Assembly: GCF_029873635.1 (NCBI RefSeq)
Contig: NC_080423.1
Span: 110,005,087-110,069,086, forward strand
Direction of reading: 5' to 3'
Length of the DNA stretch: 64,000 bases
From: Malania oleifera
Taxonomy: Eukaryota; Streptophyta; Magnoliopsida; Santalales; Ximeniaceae
The notes beneath the pieces are model-generated. The model did not search any database and was not told where the DNA came from. It saw nothing but the letters and a program-made list of their open reading frames with translations. A program made the position numbers and the translations under genes. Positions within the stretch are counted from its first letter, which is position 1. Every line of letters starts with the position of its first letter. Positions 54,791-63,805 of the stretch are shown here, in pieces.

Positions 54791-56009
54791 AGCAAAGAAA
54801 GAGATTAGAATCATTGAGTTTCAGATACCCAGGAGCAGGGAAATTGAATCGAAGAATTCAGAAAGGGAATCAGAGAGCCAAATGCACACAAAATCCGGAA
54901 AAGAAGACCGGAAAAGAGCAAGAGAGGGTAAATTCTTAAGTTCACGCTCCTCAAATTATTTCAATTCATTTAAATTGCTTTTGAGTTTAAGTGTAGGCAT
55001 CCCCTTCGGAGCATCAAGCTCTCTCCCGAACCTAAGTTTAGGTTCCCCAAGGTTCAGACTCAAATCTAATTAGAACCCCCTGGATGTCACGCCCCGAACC
55101 CGAAAAATTGGACCCAGGGGTGAATTAAGTAACCTAACCTGTCTCTGTATCAATATAAAACATACATGATACCATATACAAGAGGGTTCGACCCCGTGGG
55201 GTAACGGATGCCCTATATACATACATACAATACATGTTCATACTCATCAATATAAGCAGCGGAATACGGTCTTTCTTTACATCAAACTGTACCATACCAG
55301 AGTCTATACCATACAGGGTTAAACATACCTACAAATACTGTACATACCACGGGTGTCTACAAAATTCATCAGGACAACCCGGTTACAAAATTCGTACCTA
55401 TCAGGTACTAACAGTAGCTAAACACACCCCCCGCTTCCGGATGCTAGGATGCTAGTTTCGGCTACCCGAAGGACCTGAAAAAAACATTTGTATATATTCG
55501 GGGTGAGACACCTCTCAGTAAGGGAGAAAACAGGTTATATCAGTGTGTGGCATACCAGTGTCATTTTCATACTTCATAACACATACATACGATACAGTTT
55601 GAAACACATACGTACAGTTTCAAAACAAGTTCCATACATTCCCATACAATTCCATACAGTTCCAGTATTTTCACCAAAACCATTCCAGTTCATACGATAC
55701 TCAAATACATACATACATACATATGGTTAGTGTCGTCACACTACTCACAACTGCACAAGTCACCTAGTCTCACAGCGGTTACGTTCCAACACATTAAACT
55801 ACGAAGGTTTCCGACTTAGGCCCAATAGTGAATCCATTGCTACACATGCAAATACACAAGGTCACCCGGTCTAACCCCGATTACGTTACCATGTGCAAAC
55901 TACATTGCGTCAACCTAGGCCCACTGTGGTCCGTTGCTACATTCGGTGACCAGCCGAATCATACTGGTGATATTTCGCACCCCAAATATAGATCCGGCCA
56001 CTCTTGATA

Positions 56010-56165
56010 CGGTAGTTAGCCATTACAGGGCACAGCATACGGTAGTTAGCCGCCCCTAGCTGTTACAGCGTACGGTAGTTAGCCGCCCCTAGCTGTTATG
56101 GCGTACAGTAGTTAGCCGCCCCTGGCCATTTCGGCGTACGGTAGTTAGCCGCCCCTAGTCAATTT
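56010..56165 (-). repeat. GTACGG minisatellite in C 3' LTR, five units
   Basis: Plus-strand units of about 33 bases contain ACGGTAGTTAGCC, then GCCCCTAGCTGTTA or a variant. Five adjoining units are seen, with a diverged one (TGGTAATAAGCCGCC) about 50 bases on. The 5' LTR has three plus one. Confidence 0.88.
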
Positions 56166-56852
56166 TCACAAAACCTGGAATCACTTTGGAACTCACGTCC
56201 CTATACATTTCAGCATATGGTAATAAGCCGCCACATAGCTGTTTTTCACAAATACCTGGAACATTTACAAACATACACACATACCACACTTATTTGGTTT
56301 ATGGAAAATCATATCGTTTACAATTTCAAGTATACAGTTTATGCAAATATGGGTTACGGTCACCTCAATAATACAGTTTAAGTAACATAACCGGTTTCCA
56401 ATCAAATAAGAGATGATACCCGAAATCCCCAATTTTCTCGAAAACTATAACCCGAAAATATCGTGTTTTCACCCGATAGATTTCCCCAAATAAGTAGTCA
56501 AAACATACATACGATCGTAGCCTACAAGCTTACTGATCCTGATTTTGAAAATGAACTGATATAAACAGAATCCCCTTACCTCAACCTGAAACCAAACCAC
56601 GAACTCTACGGCCCTCAAAAGTACGATCCGAGACTCCAAAATCTACAAATCACAATACTAAACATGCTTACGATCCATACTACTATACATATACCGAATC
56701 AAAAATGAAAATCGAGCCTTACCTTGATTTTGGCCCGAAACCTGAAAACGCTTGAACCAAGATTGCAATCCGCAGAAGTTGTAGAGAATCCCTCCACGAT
56801 CCTTGTAGTAACCTCAGATTTCCGATTCTATCAATGACCGGCGAGGAAATCT

Positions 56853-56885
<33 letters not shown>

Positions 56886-56911
56886 AAACTTAATGAAGAA
56901 AAGTAATTTTT

Positions 56912-56931
56912 CTTTTATACCCCCTTTGACT
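56912..56931 (-). promoter_or_regulatory. TATA box and W-box of element C LTR
   Basis: In element sense TATAAAAG (56919..56912) is preceded six bases upstream by AGTCAA, the complement of W-box TTGACT (56926-56931 on plus). The context GxCxAGTCAAAGGGG is shared with LTR A. Confidence 0.7.
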
Positions 56932-56941
56932 TGCCCAGTTT

Positions 56942-57131
56942 TCGTCGACGAAAAGTACCTTCATCAACGAAAAATCAAGGATTTGGTCGCGGATGTTGGC
57001 AGCCTCGTCGACGAAGTCTGATATTTAAAATTTTCTAGACCTCTTGGCTTCTCTTCGTCTACGAACCTCTGAATTTCGTCGACGAAAATTCTACTGCCTT
57101 CGTCGACGAAATCTAGCTTCGTCGACGAATC
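56942..57131 (-). promoter_or_regulatory. U3 palindrome array in C 3' LTR
   Basis: Exact TCGTCGACGA occurs five times (contexts TTTTCGTCGACGAAAAG, CCTCGTCGACGAAG, ATTTCGTCGACGAAAA, CCTTCGTCGACGAAATC and GCTTCGTCGACGAATC), with TCATCAACGA and TCGTCTACGA variants. Confidence 0.9.
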
Positions 57132-57166
57132 TGCAGAAATCCCTTTATATTTTTTGGGTTATTTCA

Positions 57167-57177
57167 ATCTCCCCTCC
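57167..57177 (-). promoter_or_regulatory. Polypurine tract of element C
   Basis: In element sense it is GGAGGGGAGAT, directly followed by the LTR start TGAAATAACC. Confidence 0.9.
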
Positions 57178-57542
57178 TTACAAAAATTTCATCCTCGAAA
57201 TTTGAAATCTCTCATTACAACACATTCATACTACTACATACATACTCACTCTAAAGCGAAACCAAACTGTCATGACAGACACATACGTACCAAGCTGTCA
57301 CAATACATACATACTGATACCAAGTGGTCACCATCCATACATACATTCTCTAGAGGACACGCCGGCTATTTATACACAGCCCCGTTACGATACATACATA
57401 CATTCCCTCACTTATGGCGGAGGAAAATACCGTGGTCACATACATACATGGTCTCAGGAGCTCACAATACTACAGGACTCTCCTTGAGACTAACCACTGA
57501 ATACAATACAATAAGAGAGGATTACATACATACATACTCATA

Positions 57543-58190
57543 CTACCCTGCTATCAAAATACTACTCAACAGCTGTGGATACTTCCGACGTATCTCCGTT
57601 TCTAGCTCCCAAGAAGCCTCCTCTACCTCGTCGTTTCGCCACAATACCTTCACTAACGGTATCTCTTTGGTACGGAGCTTCTGAACTTTATGGTCAAGAA
57701 CCTGAATAGGTATCTCCTCATACGCTAAAGTATCCCCAATTTCCAACTCATTGTAACTAATAACATGAGACGGATCCAACACGTACCTTCTCAGCATAGA
57801 TATGTGAAACACATCGTGGACCCTCGAAAGTGCTGGAGGTAATGCTACTCTGTAGGCTATCGGACTCACTCGCTCAAGTACCTTGAATGGTCTGATATAC
57901 CTCGGGCTCAACTTGCCCTTCCTGTCGAATCTCATGACTCCCTTCATCGGAGCGATTCGCAGAAATGCCTTACCTCCCATTTCGAATTCTAACTCACGGC
58001 GGCGAACATCCGCGTAACTCTTCTGCCAACTCTGAGCTGATCCAATCCTCTCCCGGATCAAACCCACATTCTCAGACGCCTTCTGCACAAGTTCAAATCC
58101 TAAAACCTGACGTTCACCTACCTCATCCCAATACAAAGGAGACCGACACCTTCGAACATACAAAGCCTCAAACGGTGCCATCCCTATACT
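57543..58190 (-). pseudogene. Element C integrase C-terminus and chromodomain-like tail
   Basis: A 212-codon frame: MAPFEALYVRRCRSPLYWDE, then FLRIAPMKGVMRFDRKGKLS, then RVHDVFHISMLRRYVLDPSH and VKVLWRNDEVEEASWELE. It is open to its natural end at 57543. A stop (58191) separates it from the integrase core, so it is not made as part of a polyprotein. Confidence 0.88.
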
Positions 58191-58912
58191 ATCCTAGAAG
58201 CTGTTGTTATAGGCAAACTCTACTAGTGGCAAAAACTGAATCCAACTACCACCGAAGTCCAATACACAAGCCCGTAACATATCCTCCAAGATCTGTATCG
58301 TCCTCTCCGACTGTCCATTAGTCTGGGGTGGAACGCTGTACTGAAAGTAAGCTTCGTCCCCAATGCCTCCTGCAAACTCTTCCAAAATCGAGAAGTAAAT
58401 CTCGCATCCCGATCTGAAACAATGGACACCGAAACTCCGTGCATTCTCACAATCTTATGCACATACAACTCTGCTAGCCTACTCAAAGAGTAGTTAACCT
58501 TCATCAGTATAAAGTGAGTAGATTTTGTCAACTTGTCAACAACTACCCAAATAGCATTCTGCCCGTGGAGTGCTGTCGGTAATCCGGTAACAAAGTCCAT
58601 GGAAATATGTTCCCATTTCCATACCGGAATAGGCAAAGGTTGCAATGGCCCTACCGGCCGCTGATGTTCAGCTTTCACCTGCTGACACGTCAGACACTGC
58701 TCCACAAACTGGGCAATATCCCTCTTCATACCACTCCACCAGAAGGACTCGTGCAAATCCCGATACATCTTTGTACTACCCGGATGTACCGTATATAGAG
58801 AACGATGCGCTTCCTCCAGAATCGTCCTTCTGATCTCCTCCTCATTTGGAACACACAACCTGGTCCCAAACTTCAACACACCTCTATCAGAGATGTTAAA
58901 ATCCGCCGCCAA
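58191..58912 (-). pseudogene. Element C integrase core (frameshifted)
   Basis: The frame 58912..58223 holds the zinc-binding H36, H43, C73 and C76 (HRSLYTVHPGSTK and CLTCQQ), the first catalytic Asp in SMDFVTGLP (D106) and the second in VSDRDARFTSRFW (D167). A frameshift in the FHPxxxG stretch moves the rest (NGQSERTIQILEDMLR, with the third acid) into the frame 58385..58194. The third catalytic residue is therefore lost from the open frame. Confidence 0.9.
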
Positions 58913-58999
58913 ACCCTGCCGTGCTTTCCCCTCAATCTCTGCTAACTCTGCATCACTAGCCTATGCAACTTTAATATGCTCAAACAAAGTTGGTTGGAT

Positions 59000-59550
59000 T
59001 ACCAAGCTTCAATGAAAGCCTGATGATCACCAGACATCAACTCTACGCTAAGGCTTTCCAAATCTCGTCTGATGTGATGCTGAGCTACAACTGTAGATAC
59101 TGCTGCATGTTCTGACTTCCGACTCAACGCATCTACTACCACATTAGCCTTTCTTGGGTGATAGTTGATCATACAATCGTAGTCCTTAATCAATTCTAGC
59201 CACCACCTCTACCTCATATTCAGCTTTTTTTGCGTGAATAAATACCTGAGGCTCTTATGATCAGTGAAGATCTCACACTGCACCCCGTACAAATAGTGTC
59301 GCCAGATCTTCAGTGCATACACAACAACAGCCAACTCCAGATCATGCGTAGGGTAATTCTTCTCATACTCTTTCAGTTACCGAGAAGCATACGCCACAAC
59401 CTCACCCTGCTGCATAAGCACACATCCCAAGCCCTTTAGAGACGCATCGCTATAAATCACAAATCCACCATCCCCCAAAGGAATGGTTAATACTGGAGCA
59501 GTAACCAGCTGGTGCTTCAACTCTTGAAAGCACTGCTCACAGTCACTGGT
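59000..59550 (-). pseudogene. Element C RNase H (broken)
   Basis: The blocks are [57 protein letters not shown] and [16 protein letters not shown] stop replaces Gln in YASRQLKEY, and another stop follows LNMR. The last part (59193..58999) reads DYDCMINYHPRKANVVVDAL, SRKSEH. The catalytic residues in SDAS and TDHKS are kept. Confidence 0.88.
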
Positions 59551-61080
59551 CTACTCAAATTGCTCTCCTTTCCTGGTCAACGGTGTCAGAGGTCCAGACA
59601 ATTTAGAAAATCCCTCCACGAATCGACAATAGTAACCCGCCAGTCCAAGAAAACTCCAAACCTTCTGCACACTCTTCGATCTAGCCCAGTCGACCACAGC
59701 TTCGATCTTACTAGGATCAACAGAGATATCGCCCTTAGACACCAAATGGCCTAAGAACGCGACCTGATTTAGCCAAAACTCACACTTCTTCAGCTTAGCG
59801 TATAACTTCTTCTCTCGCAACCTCTGTAGCACTAACCTCAAATGGTACTCATGCTCTTTCAAACTCTTCGAATATACCAGAATGTCATTAATGAATACCA
59901 CTACGAATCGATTTAGGTACTCATGGAAAACCCTGTTCATTAGATCCATGAACACTACCGACGCATTGGTCAACCCGAATGGCATAACCAAGAATTCATA
60001 GTGGCCGTATCTGGTTCGAAAAGCAGTCTTCGCTACATCCCCCGCTCTAACCCTCATCTGATGATATCCTGACCGCAAGTCAATCTTTGAAAAGACCTGT
60101 GTTCCCTGTAGCTGGTCAAATAGATCATCTATACGAGGCAAAGGGTAATGGTTCTTCACCGTCACTTTGTTGATCTCACGGTAATCAATGCACATACGCA
60201 TCGACCCGTCCTTCTTCTTCACAAATAATACTGGAGCTCCCCAGGGCGAAACACTAGGTCGAATGAATCCCCTATCCAGTAATTCCTGCAACTGCTCCTT
60301 TAACTCCCGAAGTTTTGCTAGAACCATCCGGTACGGAGCTTTAGAGATTGGTGCCTTGCCAGGCAGCAACTCAATCGCAAACTCCACCTCACGATCCAAA
60401 GGTAAATTGGGTAAATTTTCTAGAAAAACATCCGGAAACTCGTTGACCACCCGAATGTCCTCGAGTCTCAACTCATCCCGTGACGGTTCCTTCACACAAG
60501 CTAGGTACCCCTGACAACCATCCAAGAGTAACCTCCTCGCCTGTAAAGCTGATAGAATTTTTGGCATAGAACGGACACACGATCCGGCGAACTCAAATTC
60601 CTGCTTCCTAGGAGGTCTGAACACTACTACCCTCTTCCGACAGTCAATTACTGCATAGCTGGAGAACAACCAATCCATTCCCAGTATGACGTCGAAACTT
60701 GACATGTCGTATACCACAAGGTTTGTTGGTAACAGTCTCTCTTGAATCACAACTGAGCAGTTTTCTAATATCTTACTACAGACCGATACACTCCCAGTTG
60801 GCGTAATCACAGACATCATCTCATTCATCACACAAGTTTCTGCCTCGCACAATTTCACAAAATTAGCAGATATGAAAGAATGGGTTGCCCCTGAATCAAA
60901 TAAAACAACAACTTTATTCGAAAGCAATAACATGGTACCTGTCACCACGTTCCCAGCGTGTTCCACATTTGCTGGAGTAAGTGAATATACTCTCGCCGGA
61001 GTTATTGTTGAAGCCGTGGTTGCCTGATAATTTCCCCGAGGCACCTGATTACTTCCACGGTTCTGGCTCTGTGCAGGCAT
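59551..61080 (-). pseudogene. Element C protease and reverse transcriptase, 509-codon open frame
   Basis: This is the longest open frame in the window. The protease core [14 protein letters not shown] is at residues 59-72, and [19 protein letters not shown] follows. The RT motifs are [90 protein letters not shown] and FINDILVYS, then [19 protein letters not shown] and [14 protein letters not shown]. The catalytic box should be F-I-D-D. The first Asp is Asn (residue 398, codon at 59887-59889), a single G-to-A change that should abolish activity. The frame ends at a stop before RNase H. Confidence 0.92.
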
Positions 61081-62006
61081 AATCCTTCTCTATTCCGGAC
61101 AATACTTCACCATGTGGTCTGACTGACCACAGTTGAAGCAAACACCCCTGAACGGCTGACACTCACCTTCGTGCCATTTATGGCACTTTGTGCACGGTGC
61201 GGAGGATGGATCCCCTTGAGAACTCAGCCACTCAGTGTTCTACTGACACCTGGAACCATAGCTCTTCTTCTTCTTCCACGATTCCTGCCGAGAACCACTC
61301 TGAGGACCAGAAGATACTGGCCTCTTCCCCTGTACCTGTACTACCTCATCTCCTTGAAGGTCGGTCTCAACTATGGTGGCCTTATCCACTAGAATAGAAA
61401 ACTCATGGATCTGCAGCATCCCCACAAGAAGTTCTCAAACCTTCGCGCTTTCTCGTGTTCATTCGGAACTAAGTATGGTGCAAATCGAGATAACTCGATG
61501 TATCTAGAAGCATATTTCTACACCGACAAATTCCCCTGCGTTAGGCTTGAAAACTCATCAGCCTTCGCATCCCGAGTGGAGATCGAAAAGTATCTCTCGA
61601 AGAATACCTCCTTGAAGCGGCCCCACGTCATATCAGATGAACCAGCTCTCTGCCTCTCAAGCAGACTCACCGTTGTCCACCATCGCCCCGCCTCCCCAGC
61701 CAGCTGGAAGGTAGTGTACAAGAACTTCTGCTTCTCAGTGCAGTGGAGGACTCCCAAAATCCTCTCGATCTTCTCAATCCAATCTTCCACCACAATCGGA
61801 TCCAGTCCTCCCGTAAATGTCGGAGGGTGCATGTGTGTGAACCTCCCGATGGTACACCCCGCATTAGTAGGAGAGCTCTCACGTCTACTGACACTCTGCC
61901 CAATTTCCCAGATCACCTGTCTCGCCATGCTATGAGACACAGAAGGAGACTCATCACTTGCCGTCTCCTCGGAGCCACTTTCCAAGTTATTATCCTTGGG
62001 CTCCAT
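61081..62006 (-). pseudogene. Element C gag and zinc knuckle (broken)
   Basis: The start ATG is at 62006..62004 (MEPKDNNLESGSEETASDES). The gag core HMHPPTFTGGLDPIVVEDW, EKIERILGVLHCTEKQKFL and AGRWWTTVSLLERQ is open to a stop at 61518. A frameshift follows, then, near 61090-61145, one CCHC knuckle CFNCGQSDHMVKYC followed by a stop just before the protease frame. Element B has two knuckles here. Confidence 0.88.
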
Positions 62007-62316
62007 GCTGAAAACAGAATAGGATTCGGTTAGAATCCCTACAACACATACAGTTAACACAATGATCTATACTAATCATGTTAACTACTTCCTGTCAGGT
62101 CCAGGTATGTCCTATCACACCGACACGAAAGTCATCAATGATCTGCCCCGCTTTTACTGGAATCGTCATCCCAGGAAAAACACAGAATACCGTTGACAAT
62201 TCCCGTCTAGCAACCAAACAACCCACAACCAACTCTACCCATATCCACATCCTATACTCTGGTATGTACACATCAATACTCCTAACCAAGTCTATAAGAC
62301 CTAATAAACTGGTTAA

Positions 62317-62327
62317 CTTTGATACCA
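62317..62327 (-). promoter_or_regulatory. Primer-binding site of element C
   Basis: In element sense TGGTATCAAAG lies just inside the 5' LTR (three bases between). It matches the initiator tRNA-Met site TGGTATCAGAG except at one position. Confidence 0.85.
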
Positions 62328-62330
62328 AGC

Positions 62331-63455
62331 TGTCACGCCCCGAACTCGGAAATGGGACCCAGGGGTAAATTAAGTAACCTAACCTGTCTTTGTATCAATA
62401 TAAAACATACATGATACCATATACAAGAGGGTCCGACCCCGTGGGGGTAACAGATGCCCTATATACATACATACAATACATGTTCATACTCATCAATATA
62501 CGCAGCGGAATACGATCTTTCTTTACATCAAACTGTACCATACTAGAGTCTATACCATACAGGGTTAAACATACTTACAAATACTGTACATACCACGGGT
62601 GTCTACAAAATCCATCAGGACAAGCCGGTTACAAAATTCGTACCTATCAGGTACTAACAGTAGCTAAACACACCCCCCGCTCCCGGATGCTAAGATGCTA
62701 GTTTCGGCTACCCGAAGGACCTGAAAAAAACATTTGTATATATTCGGGGTGAGACACCTCTCAGTAAGGGAGAAAACAGGTTATATTAGTGTGTGGCATA
62801 CCAGTGTCATTTTCATACTTCATAACACATACATACGATACAGTTTGAAACACATACGTACAGTTTCAAAACAAGTTCCATATATTCCCATACAATTCCA
62901 TACAGTTCCAGTATTTTCACCAAAACCATTCCAGTTCATACGATACTCAAATACATACATACATACATATGGTCAATGTCGTCACACTACTCACAACTGC
63001 ACAAGTCACCTAGTCTCACAGCGGTTACGTTCCAACACATTAAACTACGAAGGTTTCCGACTCAGGCCCAATAGTGAATCCATTGCTACACATGCAAATA
63101 CACAAGGTCACCTGGTCTAACCCCGATTACGTTACCATGCGCAAACTACGCTGCATCAACCTAGGCCCACTGTGGTCCGTTGCTACATTCAATGACCAGC
63201 CGAATCATACTGGTGATATTTTGCACCCCGAATATAGAGCCGGCCACTCTTGATACGGTAGTTAGCCATTACAGGGCACAACATACGGTAGTTAGCCGCC
63301 CCTAGCCATTTCGGCGTACGGTAGTTAGCCGCCCCTAGCCGATTTTCACAAAACCTGGAATCACTTTGGAACTCACATCCCTATACATTTCAGCGTAAGG
63401 TAATAAGCCGCCACATAGCTATTTTTCACAAATACCTGGAACATTTACAAACATA
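62331..63455 (-). repeat. 5' LTR of element C, interrupted
   Basis: It matches 55085-56277 closely. It breaks after ACATTTACAAACATAC at 63455. Its minisatellite (63255-63345) has two units fewer than the partner LTR. The rest of the LTR, including the U3 array, would be beyond the interrupting element and outside the window. Confidence 0.92.
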
Positions 63456-63628
63456 CTGTAGTAACCGGGAAAAAATAATAATAATAATAAAATTTAATTT
63501 AAAAAAAATATAATAATAATAAAATAATAAAATAAAATTAATTAATTAAATTAACAAGTAAAATGAATAGTATGATAAGGAACAAATATATACATATATA
63601 TATATATATATATAAATATTAAAGCATG

Positions 63629-63674
<46 letters not shown>

Positions 63675-63805
63675 AAGTATAAAAGCTTCTTCAAGAAGCT
63701 ACACTTTAATAAATGTTTACTATTATATATATATATATATAATAACACAAGCTTCTTTAAGAAGCTTTGAAAGTAAAATCCAAATTGAATTGGATTTTTT
63801 TGGTG
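63456..63805 (+). mobile_element. LTR-like start of an element inserted in C
   Basis: TGTAGTAACCGGGAAAAAAT at 63456 resembles the LTR starts TGTAATGACCCAAAAAATAA (D2) and TGTAGTGAC (B). It follows C's LTR without any linker. It contains TA runs, a TG run (63641-63670) and a pair of short palindromes. Only about 350 bases separate it from gag coding sequence, far shorter than the roughly 2-kb LTRs nearby plus leader, so it is probably deleted. Confidence 0.55.
63684..63767. promoter_or_regulatory. Two HSE-like palindromes
   Basis: AGCTTCTTCAAGAAGCT (63684-63700) and AAGCTTCTTTAAGAAGCTT (63749-63767) are inverted repeats with arms of eight and nine bases around a single centre base. The first holds TTCAAGAA, matching a heat-shock element half pair (TTCnnGAA). 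The second has the same arms with a T at the centre. Starts are 65 bases apart. TATAAA at 63671-63676 lies just upstream. Their role is inferred only. Confidence 0.4.

Larger units (their letters stand above)
51239..55084 (+). mobile_element. Outer LTR G, split by LTR D2
   Basis: It starts TGTTGACACCCCAATTTTAA at 51239, continues to 52012, and resumes at 54004. TATAAAAA at 54626-54633 lies in CCCTATAAAAAGGGAG, a strong promoter-like context. Repeated GGTCAAA(G/A)TTGGTC(A/C)A motifs lie at 51895-51985. Its right end is not seen: the sequence runs to 55084, where element C begins. The type of element is unknown because no coding region is present. Confidence 0.6.
55085..57166 (-). repeat. 3' LTR of element C (family 1)
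   Basis: In element sense it runs from TGAAATAACCCAAAAAATAT to GGGGCGTGACA. U3 array 56942-57131, W-box and TATA 56912-56931, CT leader 56853-56881, minisatellite 56010-56165. Confidence 0.95.

Noticed and set aside
56010-56165. Regular repeats with spacers that look like a CRISPR array (also 39105-39325 and 33422-33595)
   Set aside because: The units lie inside plant LTRs, vary in sequence, are not separated by unique spacers and differ in number between the two LTRs of one element. They are minisatellites.
57154-57684. 176-codon plus-strand open frame over the left end of element C
   Set aside because: It is antisense to the chromodomain-like region and LTR of element C and is rich in H/Y/T from CATACA repeats. 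It is a shadow frame.
61405-61935. 176-codon plus-strand open frame over element C gag
   Set aside because: It is the antisense of the gag core, which is recognised on the minus strand.
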